From the NCBI GenBank assembly GCA_003996215.1, contig QJPP01007578.1:248001-312000 (forward strand): a stretch of 64,000 bases of DNA, read 5' to 3'. Both the position numbers and the translations under genes were made by a program. Origin of the DNA: Jaltomata sinuosa. Lineage: Eukaryota > Streptophyta > Magnoliopsida > Solanales > Solanaceae. The stretch's first letter is position 1. Each line of letters starts with the position of its first letter. The notes beneath the pieces are model-generated. The model saw only the letters and a list, made by a program, of their open reading frames with translations. It made no database searches and had not been told where the DNA came from. Shown here piece by piece: positions 23,725-34,417 of this stretch.

Positions 23725-26368
23725 TGTAATGATCGAGTCCGTCGTTATGTAAATTCTTCCTGATTCCATAAATTGGGGAACATGGTTAAAAATACGTTCG
23801 AAATAAATAGGGTAACGTCACAAAAAAAATTGGATTACTGGAATGAATCTGGGATGACGTCACACTGCTATAGCGGTAATTATTCCACTATAGCGGCACC
23901 GCTGTCGCGGTAAGGTGGACCGCTATAGCGGGTTTATGGAAGACAGAACCTGTGATGGAATTTTATTAAAAAGTCTCTTCTCCTTAGTTGGAAAACATAT
24001 GAGGGTTCCTCCAAAAACCCTCCCTTGCTGCTCCAAGGATGGGAAATTATGAGGAGAAGAGGTCATGGATAAAGAGACGCGGAACAACGAATTCCAGGAT
24101 CACGGTTCAGCTGGGAATACAACCACGGAGCCAGAAATGCATCATTGCAGCTGTTGGCGCCCAGTAGGATAGGTTTTATGAGTAGTTAGACCTTTTTACT
24201 TTCCGTATCTTGTATAGTAGAAACAGATAATCCATGTCTTAGGCCTCCGGGCACGGGGTCTGGCAGATTCGGGAATTGTTGTGTGTTTCTAGGATGTACG
24301 GAGTAAACGGTGGGTTTTGTGAATGGTATGATGTGGTTAGCTTATTTATTCTGTTGATATAAAATGATGGGTTGATGGACTGGTAGGTCGGGAAGGTTTG
24401 GGGAACCGGGGAAGTACTTGGGAGCACGGGAAACGAGAATAGGAAGCTCCTAGGTGGGGCTTCAGGAAATGTTATTGCTTGAGGTTTAGCGGCGATCTTG
24501 CTAAGGCTAGGAAGGAAATCGAGTAGCATGTTTGTATGTTTAAAATAAAAAGGTGAAATTTCTAGTTACATGTTATAACAAAAAGGGTGAACCAGGAAAT
24601 AGTTTTCAGACGGGAATTAATGGTTCGTAATTGTACCCGGAAGGGGGTAGGTGATGGCTTTCGTATTTCTGTGAATGTGTATATACATGTACTCATGTCT
24701 AAGTGATTGTATGCATTACATTGCTTAGAGAAATTGTGTGGAATGTCAAGGTTCCTGTTTACAGTTTGTGATTGAACGGTATTTGCTTGTTGGTTTTATA
24801 AGTTATGTGGGTTCATATATTGACTGTGGTTGTTGATATTTTGTTGGCTCGGGTACCATGCCTGGTACGGGTATAACACATGGTTGGCATGGGTACCACG
24901 CCTAGTACGGTATATCATTCGGTTGACATGGGTACCACGCCTGGTACGGGTTTACTTTATTGCATCCTGCATCATTTCATTGACTATTGTATTACATTGG
25001 TTGATATTAGTTCCGTGAGTGGACCGGGTTGTTTTACTAAATGTGATACTTGATATTGGTTCCGTTAGTGGACTGGGTTATTTTACTGGATGTAATACTT
25101 GGTAATGGTTCTGTGAGTGGACCGGGTTGTCTAGTTAAAGGTGCTAGTATTAATGGTCCTTGAGTGGCCGGAACTGTGGTATAACTGTTGTGTTGGTCTT
25201 GGATTAGGCTGGGTTGATCATTGACACTTAGGGGTTTTTTAGAAGGGATCTCGGGGTGGTTCCGGACTATGTAAAAGAGGACGGTTAATTACACATATTT
25301 ATATATATATATTGTCATCTCGAGTGTGCCTAGGTGGTCGGGGATCAATTGTGATTAACGACTAAGGGTTGGTCTTGGTATAGACCGGGGTAGCTTGTTA
25401 ACACTAGGGTGGGGTTAAAGGGGATCCTTGGAGGGTCTGGGTTATGTAAAACAAGGGGACTAGAGGTAACTCTGGGGTTGTCATTAAAAGTAGCAAGGGT
25501 TGGTAGGTGGATTTCACGTGGTGGATAGACTGGGAGGAAGACTGAGAGTTTGGGGTTGCGGTCCTGACTATTGCATATTTATTAGAAGGTTTACTAGAGA
25601 TCTGTGGAGGGTTGGACCCTGATGAGTAATGTTACGAGTATAAGTGGTTGAGTTTGGCAGTTAGCCTGGCTAAGTTGGAATGCTGGTTAGAACAGTGGAC
25701 TTAGGTAAGGGAAGGGTAGTCCATGTATGGACATGGGCATCTGCAAAGGGTAAGGTGACTTGGAAAGTCGGGGATAAGGTAAGGCTTAATAAGTCTAAGG
25801 TTAGTGTGACTTAGAAGCCTTGAGAATGAGGGAGTAGGTAAGGGAAGAACATGGGGGTGGAAACCAATTTTTTTAATTTCGGTCATGTATTTCCTATTTT
25901 TTGTTATATGATGGTAGGAGTGGATTCGGGTCGACCGATGATGCCTACCAGTACGTGTGTTTGTACTGACTCTACTCTTGCTATACCTTTTGGTATAGTC
26001 TGGTGGCAGGTTGGTGATGTTTTATATATTTGCGGCGATGAGATCTCCAGCAACTTCTGTCCTCGTTGTCCATGGCGGAAGTTGGGTCTTTCATCTCTTT
26101 GTGTCATCTTGTAATAGCTCTTGTACCTATTTAGACAAGATCCTAGGGGAGGGTGTTTTAAGAATGTTGTAAAGATTTTCCGCAACTTATTATGTAGTCT
26201 ATTCCTGAATAGAATTTTTGTAAAGAAGGGATCTTCTGTTATGTATAAAGATGACTTAATTAATGGTTTACTTAAATTCCGCATGTTCCTATTGGTTGGG
26301 TGGTAAGGGTTCGTCTATCTAGGTGGTTAGAATAGGCGCCCGCAGGCCCAGTAGGTTGGGTCGTGACA
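23725..26368 (+). repeat. 3' LTR of the nested element
   Basis: It begins TGTAATGATCGAGTCCGTCG and ends GGTTGGGTCGTGACA, followed by the GAAGG duplication. It aligns with 17538-20122, including the palindrome cluster (23866-23932; perfect copy at 23920-23931) and three hairpin units (24846-24955). It carries a short extra segment near 23955-23990 that is absent from the 5' LTR. Confidence 0.9.
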
Positions 26369-26928
26369 GAAGGGGAAAGAATAAAATTAAAAAACTATTT
26401 TTGGGTTTTTTGGTCCCGTCAACCCGCTATAGTAGCCCAATCCCGCTATAGCGATACCGCTATAGCGGTAGCCGCGCCCTATTGCAGAGTTGACCGCCTT
26501 GAGTTCCGCTGTAGCAGGGATTTCTCCGCTATAGCGGTCATTGCAGTAGCGCAATGTCAACCTCTATAGAACCTCAAAAAATCCTCCAAAATTACCTATT
26601 TTACAACACACTTCGAAATCTTGACGTTCCAAACCAACTCTTTCACGTCAACTTCGATATCGGGAGTTCTACTCACCCGAATTCACTTTCGAAAAGTCCT
26701 ACGGACTCCTTAACGCCTTAGCTAATGGAAAAATTAGCTCAACCTTAGATATTTTACCCAATTCTTTTCCGGGTTGTCCTAGACCTTACCTCACTCAGAA
26801 TTCGTCCGAGACTAGCCTAGCCCCAAAATTTCTAACTTTCCAACCCAAAAGTTTTCTAACCCATTCTTCGCACGAATAGCTCACCCATAACGAGGTGCCT
26901 TTTAATAACGACTGAACAGGTCGTTACA
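26369..26928 (-). repeat. Minus-strand LTR, proximal part (split by nested element)
   Basis: On the minus strand it starts TGTAACGACCTGTTCAGTCG at 26928. It carries a palindrome cluster at 26424-26537 with perfect copies at 26457-26468 and 26526-26537, and reaches the GAAGG site where the nested element entered. Together with 16005-17537 it makes an LTR of about 2.1 kb. No interior of this element is present, so it may be a solo LTR remnant. Confidence 0.8.
26424..26537. repeat. Palindrome cluster in the older minus-strand LTR
   Basis: Two perfect CCGCTATAGCGG copies plus CCGCTATAGTAG, CCGCTATAGCGA and CCGCTGTAGCAG. Offset from the LTR start is about 390-505 bp, close to the offset in the LTRs at 54467 and 61952. 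Confidence 0.9.
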
Positions 26929-29900
26929 TTAACATTGTTAGTCAGTCCACTTAAAAATTCAGCTCCCTAGCAGTAATAGTTTATAGTTATCGTCGATGTA
27001 TACTCAGTGTCAAATAAAGGTATAAGTATACACATTGATTATTCATATATTATACAATGATAAAAACATTGAATATTGTCTAAATTTATTCTAAAAAAAT
27101 GAATAATAATTAAAAAATATTATTATAATAATAAGAATAAGAATAACAATTACAATAACAATAACAATAATAATAATAATAATAAGAATAAGAATAACAA
27201 TAACAATAATAAGAATAACAACGATAATAAAAATAATTTTCTGTTTCTGCTTCTATTTAAAAGCAGTTTTACTAGTTGTCAAACACCCTATTTTACCCAA
27301 AAAACCCACGTTTTTCTCAAAAATAAGTGTTTTTGGCCTCACAATCGCTAGATCAAACAGACTTTAAAAAGAAAAGTAGACCAAACAAATTGAAACCGAT
27401 GGAGTATTATTTACATTCCAGTAATTTGCTCTCTTGTGGACTGGTGAGAGTTCAAGACTAAGCAGAAGTGACAACCTTCTTTCTCTTCTAATTAAGTCTG
27501 TTTTTTATTAAACTTTACTGACACTTTGTCTTTGCTTGACTAAACTTTCATGAAGTGCACTTCTTTATTGTCTTTGTTGGTCTTCTTTTTCTTGGTCATT
27601 GTTACAAGTTACAACTTTTGGAGAATGAACTTTTTCTTGTTCAACATATATGAATTATGATCAACTAAAGCCCCCACCCATCCCATCGTGTACTTAATTA
27701 ACTAATAGTAGTATCAAGGAATAATTACTTTTCTAAGTGCAATTAATGGAGAATGAACACAACTTTATTTTTAAAGAACACACTTTTTATCTTGTTTCAA
27801 TTTTTTAACGCCGAAATGGAAGTTTGAAAGTTGTTACGTGCAGCTTGACTGAATTGGCTCTATTGATTATTTTCTACACTTGGTCATGGGGCTCGAAGTA
27901 TACCTGATATGACTGATCTAATTAATTTTATTAAACTAAACTAATTGCTTGTTCTTTCGATGAATTGGAAGAGTTCTGAACCTTATTTTGTCCACTTACT
28001 AAAATGTTTTAGAAAAAAACTTCACATACTCCAAAAATATTACTAGTAAAAGCACAATGTGATGTTTCAACTAAAGGACTTAAAGAATAGAGAATTAGTT
28101 TGATTTAAATTGCTATTAGAACATAAATTTGTCGATGATGTAGACTAGTTGCAGTTAATCAAGGGGACAAGTTGTCTAAAAATTCGAATACATGGGCATA
28201 TAATCACGGGTATTAAAATTATAAACACTACTTAATGTTAGGTAAACCTACTTAATTAAACATCAATAACAGTCAAATGGGACCCCTTAATTTAGTAGAC
28301 ACTTTTAATCTCCAACATGTGACCTTTCAGAATAAATGAATAATGATATCTTCTAGTTTTCTTGTACTTCCGCCGGTTCATAGTTATAAGGTGTTTTTAG
28401 ATTTTATATTTAGTTTAAAATAAATATTTTTTCTGCTTCAATTTTTTTGTTTTATTTTTTTTTTAGTCTATTTCAAAAGAATGTGTCTTTCTTTTTTTAG
28501 CAAATCTTTAATTTCAGTTTTTCGTATGACATGTTTAAGAACAAAAGATTAAAGAACTCTCTGATACATTATACATTCCTTTAATTTAAGACCACCAAAT
28601 TCAAAAATCTTTTTTACTTTCTTAAACTTCATGCCAAATCAAAATAGGACAATCAAATTAAATGGAGGGAGTAGTTTTTTTATATAATCAAGAAAGTATT
28701 AATAATTTTTTTTTTCAAATTTACTCTTATTTAGATACCTGAATTTTTACCTAACCTCATATTAAATAGGTCGGAGTAATATTTAATTAAAGATAATTTA
28801 GTGAAACATTTTTTACTTTTTAAGGATGAGTAAATTTCTTAAGAAGCTGTGCCCAAACTAAAAACATCATATTACATGAACCGGGTGAAGTAGGCCCATC
28901 GCCCAATCATACGAATTGCAAGTTCAGAAATAGACTCGCTAGATTATGGTAAACAAGAAATCACCTGGACCGGATCAGACTAAATAACAATATCAATTCA
29001 GGCTACAGGATAAAAAGCTGACGGCATACTTCACACATCCATTTTAGATTATGTTTTTGATCAATCTCATAATTTTGAGTATGGGTTCAAACTCACTGGT
29101 TTTAACTTATATCATAAATATCTAAGTTTTGGGTTCATAATTTCAAAGAAATCGAACCTTGAATGTATTAAGTTTAAAAATCTGAATCCGTCTCTAAAAT
29201 TTTGTTAGCTTTATGCAAAGAATTGGAAAGGAAAGAATGAGAGAAATGACTTCCCAGATATCTGCGCAATCATGGCAAGATAATATAAGGAGTTGCTTCT
29301 CATTTTTAACTTAGTCAATTTCTTTTGTTGTTGCCATATCTACTTAATTAAAGAACTTCAAGTAATTTGATTTACAAGGTCATTTTTCATGTAAAGGTAG
29401 ACGCTTATGATCACCTCTTCTCTGCCTTGCGGTAATGATTTGTCTTGCATTTCTTAATATTGTCATCACTAGAATTTCTCTTTTAAAGTTCAATTCCACG
29501 TGAAAAAGGATATTTTGAAAAGAAGAGTTGTACGTACATGCACCTGGGACTATTTTGGACTAGTCACATAAATTTAGCTAGACAGCCCAGGTCTGACCAA
29601 TTAATTATTCCACAAGTATTATATTAGACACCAAATTATATGTTGTCTATCTTATCTTTGATATCCATCCATGGCCTTTCTCCAAATTGACTGCCAATAC
29701 CTTTGTTTTTAGGATGCCGGCCTCTTAGGTGAACTCTGTTACAGTGCTTTCTTTTGTATAGGGCTCCAATAAGATATTACTCCATTTCTTTTGATATTAC
29801 GCCTGGAGTTAAAGAAAGAAAAAGTTGTTTTTAAATTTTTTCAATTCAAACCTGTCATAATATTAGTGTGCTATAAAACTTTGCAATTAAGGGTAAAAAG

Positions 29901-30368
29901 AGAAGTTTAAATTAATTTGTTTTCAAATATACAAACTATAATTCTTTTGAAAGACGTTAAAATAAGAATACATGTAAAAGTATTTGAGATAGAAGTGTCT
30001 CATAGGAATATTTTATTATATGTTCAGGTGCTCAATTGAAACATATTATAATTCGAGTATCTAAAAACAAAATTTACTAATTTTGTATTCAGCCTATCAA
30101 ATTTATTACTCCATATTCTTCTGCTTGCATAATATTGTCAAGTCAAAAATCTTAGTGTAGTAGTTCCATAAAACGACTTGCTTGGCCTTGTAGTACTGGC
30201 ATTGCACTCATATCAGTGTTCCTTGTAAGGACACCAAATCTTTTCCTAGGAAAACCTTAACAAGGTACCTCAATGTCCACAAAAGTTATCTTATTTGTCC
30301 TGACAAACATTACATTGACTTACTAAATCATATAGATACATTTTTAGAGTAGATTCGGCGAGTTCAAC
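26929..30368. other. AT-rich intergenic DNA, no gene seen
   Basis: About 3.4 kb of AT-rich sequence with no convincing coding frame. It holds the microsatellite at 27110-27235. A Stowaway-like right end (AATGGAGGGAGTA) lies near 28663-28673, but I could not find a matching left end. Confidence 0.6.
27110..27235 (+). repeat. AAT/AAC/AAG trinucleotide microsatellite
   Basis: A 125-bp run built from AAT, AAC and AAG triplets on the plus strand, with blocks of ATAATAATAATAAT and AACAATAACAATAAC. It is interrupted but clearly periodic. Confidence 0.9.
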
Positions 30369-30370
30369 TA

Positions 30371-30633
30371 CTCGCACGTTTGAAATTACTTGTCACTTAT
30401 TTTTATTTTTAATTTCTATTTTTATTTATCATTTTTGACATATTAAGAAAAAATAAAATAAAATTTCATGTTTTACCCTTAATTTATTTACTAAGACCTT
30501 TTGAAATTCCAAATGGTCAATTTCAACTACTACCAATTAATAGGGGTCATATGGTAAAGTTACTATGTCAATTTTTTTTTTTTTAATGAGTGTGCTAAGT
30601 CAAAAAATGACAAGTAATTTTGAACTAAGGGAG
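30371..30633. mobile_element. Stowaway-like MITE 1
   Basis: The left end is CTCGCACGTTTGAAATTACT and the right end is the inverse AATTTTGAACTAAGGGAG, flanked by TA on both sides. Length is about 263 bp and the interior is AT-rich. The outer bases of the left end have drifted from the CTCCCT consensus. Confidence 0.65.
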
Positions 30634-31042
30634 TAATTCGTTGCTTTCGACTCAACCATGCAAAACAAATTATGTATATGTATAATAAGCTCACACGTTC
30701 TGAATATAATAACTCTGCCAAATGGATTTGTAGGAAGATATACAGAATTAGCTTGTTTGAATAGAATAAGTCTATTGAAAAATGTCTACAAACTCTAGAT
30801 TTCTTGGATTAGATTCATTTAGATTAAAGGCTTCTCTTGGAGAAATAAAATTGGAGTACTCTTATTATTCTCGATGCCAATTAAAGACCATAAATGAGGA
30901 TATCATAATCAGTACAGCTCAAATTCCTAGACTTTTTCCTAAATGTCAAAGGGTACCTTCTTTATTTACTCTTCCTACATTACTAATCTCGAAGTACTAG
31001 CTTTCTAAAGACTCGCTGGTATAAATCATGTTACAGAATTTA

Positions 31043-31331
31043 CACTCCGTTCACTTTTACTTGTTTATTATTTTAAAAATAGTTTTTTACTTTTATTTAT
31101 CACTTTTAATTAACATATCAAAAAAAGATAATTTTTTTTTTCATGTTTTATCCCTGGCATTGTTACTTATTCCTTAAATTATTTTTCAAAATATAATATT
31201 AAACATCAATTAATACGGGTATTATGATAAAATACTCATATCAATCATTATTTTTTAAGAGGGTACAAAGTTCAAAATGGACAAGTAAAAGTGAACCGGG
31301 GGGGGCGGGGGGGGGGGGGGGGGGGGGGGAG
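31043..31331. mobile_element. Stowaway-like MITE 2 with poly-G in its right end
   Basis: Left end CACTCCGTTCACTTTTACTT, right end AAGTAAAAGTGAACCGGG followed by a long G run and GAG, flanked by TA. The stems pair well apart from the G run, which replaces the usual GGAGGGAG. Length is about 289 bp. Confidence 0.75.
31298..31329 (+). repeat. Poly-G tract (8 G, C, 23 G)
   Basis: 31 of 32 bases are G. It lies inside the right inverted repeat of the MITE at 31043-31331. It could be a real homopolymer expansion, a G-quadruplex former, or a sequencing or assembly artefact. Confidence 0.95.
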
Positions 31332-31377
31332 TATAATTTTTCTGATCAAGTTTCTAAAATTTGTTTATTTAAAATTA

Positions 31378-31638
31378 CTCTTTTCGTTTATTTTTATTTA
31401 TCCATTATACTAAAAATAGATGTCCATTTTTCCTTATCCAGTTTAGAAAATCAAGAAATACTTTACCATTTTAGACCTATTTTATCATTCTATTAAGTAG
31501 TATAATTATTTTCCAATTCATTTGCCAACATATAATTAGAGATTAGAGATGATATAGTAAAATTATTATTTTATGTATTATTTCTTAAGGGTTGTGCCAA
31601 ATCAAATATAGACAAATAAATATAGATGGATGGGGTAG
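31378..31638. mobile_element. Stowaway-like MITE 3
   Basis: Left end CTCTTTTCGTTTATTTTTAT and right end AATATAGATGGATGGGGTAG, with TA flanks. Pairing is imperfect. It sits 46 bp after MITE 2. Confidence 0.5.
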
Positions 31639-31837
31639 TAATTTGTATTTTGTCAAGGTTTCAAAAGTGATTACGAGGAAAAGCTACTTTTTTAACTTTT
31701 GAAAAATAACTTTTGTTAATGCTCAAAAACACTTTTTTTCTAAAAATTTGATCAAACACGTCAACTATCTAAAATATGCATTCTTAAAGAAAATAGTTAA
31801 GCATTTTTTACCTTCTAAAAGCTTGACCCAACTATTA

Positions 31838-32107
31838 CTCCCTCCGGACCATTTTACTTGTCGTTTTTACTAAACATAGATGGTCCAAAATAATTGTCAT
31901 TTTAAAAATAAGATATAATTAATTATTTATTTTCACCTTTATCCTTAGTCATAAATATGGAGAGATTTAACATAGTGAAAAAGAGAGAAGTATTAAATAT
32001 TAAGGATAATAAATAAGGATAATTTAGTCAAATTACACTCTAGTTAATATTTTTTAAGGGACGTGTATACTAAAAATGTGACATGTAAAATGATCCGAAG
32101 GGAATAG
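31838..32107. mobile_element. Stowaway-like MITE 4
   Basis: Left end CTCCCTCCGGACCATTTTAC and right end GTAAAATGATCCGAAGGGAA then TAG, flanked by TA. CTCCCTCCG is the hallmark Stowaway terminus. It is 270 bp long and ends about 320 bp beyond the LBD stop codon. Confidence 0.8.
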
Positions 32108-32431
32108 TAATTAAGGAGCTGAGTTGAAGTGAATCTAAAGATGCTATTATATATACATATAAAAAAGAAAGTAAAATTTGTATACATATAATAAGATCGT
32201 ATTCATTCTGAATCTACTGAGGCTAGATCCCAGACTCACAAGAACCACAAAGATAAGAAAATCAAAGATCATTTTTGCAGTACTATAATCTCCGTGGGAA
32301 AAACCCTCCTTTTGTAGGCTCTTGGGTAACATTATAAGATGGATCAAAGTTTCTTCTCTCTCTCATAGTCTATGTAAACATGATTTAGATTAAACAAAGA
32401 AATTAAAAAGGGTACTACTACTACTAATTAA

Positions 32432-34252
32432 TTAGTTTTTCATCATCCTAATTGCCAATGCTTGAAGTTCACCCAACTCAGTTTGAGAAGGTCTCTTCCT
32501 ACTACTACTACTACTATTGCTGCTGTAGGCCACTTGATGATAAAACATTTGGTCTCGACTCTGTATCTCTTGCACATTATTATTATTATTCATTCCATCA
32601 CTGTAATGATCAATTGATTCAAGTGAACTTTGTGGTGAGGAATTGGAGTTCATAGTATATGTTGGATTATTATTGTTATTAGGTGGGAAAGATGATGCCA
32701 TTAGCCCAATTGATGATGCCATATTATTGTTGGGCCATTGATGAGGATAACAATTTTCTGAATTTCTTGAATTGTTGAGTAAACTTTGTGCTAGCTGAGT
32801 CTTCACTTGCATAAGTTGAGCTTGCAGGTATGCTACCTAACAAATATAACCAAATTGTAATCAATTACCAAGAGAAAAAAGCTTGAGAATTTACTATAGA
32901 AAAATCACTATCAGTTTTAGTTAATATTGTTCTATACTAGGATGAGATACATCTCTTTGTTTTGACCTTGGCCAAGTAATTTAAGAAGTGAACACATGAC
33001 ATTGAGGGAGTGTTTAGTACGAAGGAAAATACTTAAATTTTCAGAAAACATTTTTCAGAAGAAATTTTGCTTCATTATCCAACACTTTATAATTAAATTT
33101 AGAAATTATTTCAAACGGACAATCTAATGGAAGAAAATCATTTTTTTTTTAATTTTTCCTTTTAATGAAAATTATATTTTGGTGTTTGGTTTTTAGAGAA
33201 TTACTTATTTTCTTCCTTGAAACCAAACACACTCAGAATTTATAACAAAAGCAATAATTATTAATGCATCCTAGCCATTTTATAATAAGCAGCCTCCTCC
33301 AATAATTGCCTCATAGAGTCAATCATACTTCCCATTAGCAACAAGTTTCCATCTCACACTTCAAAGGGTTTAAGGACACATAACGAGAAATATAGCAGGA
33401 GAATGTCAAACTTGACGACAAGGAATTATATAACTTATAATACACTCACAAAGAATTTTTACATATTATCACTAAACCTAATAGTTACCTTAGCTACCTT
33501 ATTTTACAACTTCTTATAGACGGTTACCAATATATCAGTGTATAGAATTAAGCTATACTCTTGAGGATATATACGAAACTTTTAAGGTTTGTTCTTGAAG
33601 TGAATATTTTTGTTTGTAATTAAAGACTAAAGAGGATAAGCAGAATCAGGAGCGGTCAACAAATATGGCGGCCTAAAACAAAATTTCAATGAGAGGCCTT
33701 TAAGATTTTTGTTTAAGAAACACCAAAAAAAATAACTAATATATATAAATTTCTTTTTGAGTCTATTTTTGTAGCAAGTAACATATTTTTGTTTTCAAAT
33801 TTCACTTTTTAAGAAGGCTCATGTATAGATATTCATTAAATGACCTAATAACGTAAAAAAAATATGGGAAGCAACAGCTTTAGTTGCTTCACCATTTAGC
33901 CGGCCCTGAACAGAATAGGGATCCAGAGAGTTATTTCACGGAATAAAACTCGTATATATTCATTTACCTGTTGTTGTAAAGCGAAAATATGTGCAACACA
34001 GCCATAGACAGGATCTTTGATCCTAGCTTGAGCTTCATAAGCAATAGTGACAACAGCCTCGCACCGATCAGGAACCGGAACATGCAGCAACAATTTAGAA
34101 ACATTACTGGCTCCAAACACCTTATGAATGGCTGCAAATCTAGCAGGGCCTTGTTCTGAACAGAAATAAGGAGCAAAGATACAGTCAGCAGCACACTTGC
34201 GGCGCAAAAATTTGCATGCACCACAAGGTGATGAACCTGTCCCAGAAGCCAT
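32432..34252 (-). CDS. LBD16: LOB-domain transcription factor, class I, LBD16-like
   Basis: Two exons on the minus strand: 34252-33968 (95 codons) and 32836-32432 (134 codons plus stop), 229 aa in all. The start MASGTGSSPCGACKF is chosen because the LOB domain follows at once. The Cys block CGACKFLRRKCAADC fits CX2CX6CX3C (residues 10-24). The GAS block contains FAAIHKVFGASNVSKLL (39-55). Leu92, Leu99, Leu103 and Leu110 give the LX6LX3LX6L zipper that defines class I, and the intron falls inside it. The C-terminal half is rich in Asn and Ser, with SSLESIDHYSDG and NVQEIQSRDQ. The family binds DNA as dimers in the nucleus; LBD16 of Arabidopsis acts downstream of auxin response factors in lateral root founder cells. 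Nearest relatives are LBD16, LBD17 and LBD29; the ortholog call is from memory and needs a tree. Confidence 0.9.
32837..33967 (-). other. Intron of the LBD gene
   Basis: Donor CAG|GTAAATG at 33967 and acceptor TTTGTTAG|GTAGC at 32837, phase 0 between codons 95 and 96. The position after the ALQQQ motif is the conserved intron site of class I LOB genes. At 1131 bp it is long for this family. It holds no coding sequence I can see. Confidence 0.85.
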
Positions 34253-34407
34253 ATAGCTAGAGCTAGCTGGTGCAGAAAGAGAAAAAAAATTACTTAAACA
34301 AAGAGAGAAGAAGGAAAAAAGAAGAAGAAGCACACGAGCAGACTAGGAAATGGTGCAGATATGAAGAAGCTGCTTATTAAGGTGGGGCTAATAGTGGACT
34401 TGTAGGG

Positions 34408-34417
34408 AGTTTTTATA
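34408..34417 (-). promoter_or_regulatory. Possible TATA box of the LBD gene
   Basis: The minus strand reads CTTATAAAAACTCC here, about 160 bp upstream of the chosen start codon. That would give a leader of roughly 130 nt. No other TATA-like site lies at a suitable distance. A nearby TGTCTG (plus strand about 34453) is only a loose match to an auxin response element. Confidence 0.5.

Larger units (their letters stand above)
17538..26368 (+). mobile_element. Complete non-autonomous LTR retrotransposon, pol-less, with antisense reading frame
   Basis: Two LTRs (17538-20122 and 23725-26368) flank a 3.6 kb interior with a Met-type primer site at 20125, and the unit is bracketed by GAAGG. No reverse transcriptase, RNase H or integrase can be read on either strand. 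The only long frame is antisense (21383-22612). It must have used proteins from another element; the related LTR ends of the gypsy element at 52252-61952 make that family a candidate, by inference. It inserted into an older minus-strand LTR. Confidence 0.85.

Noticed and set aside
30782..31000. 72-codon frame upstream of MITE 2
   Set aside because: AT-rich, no domain, no homolog recognised.
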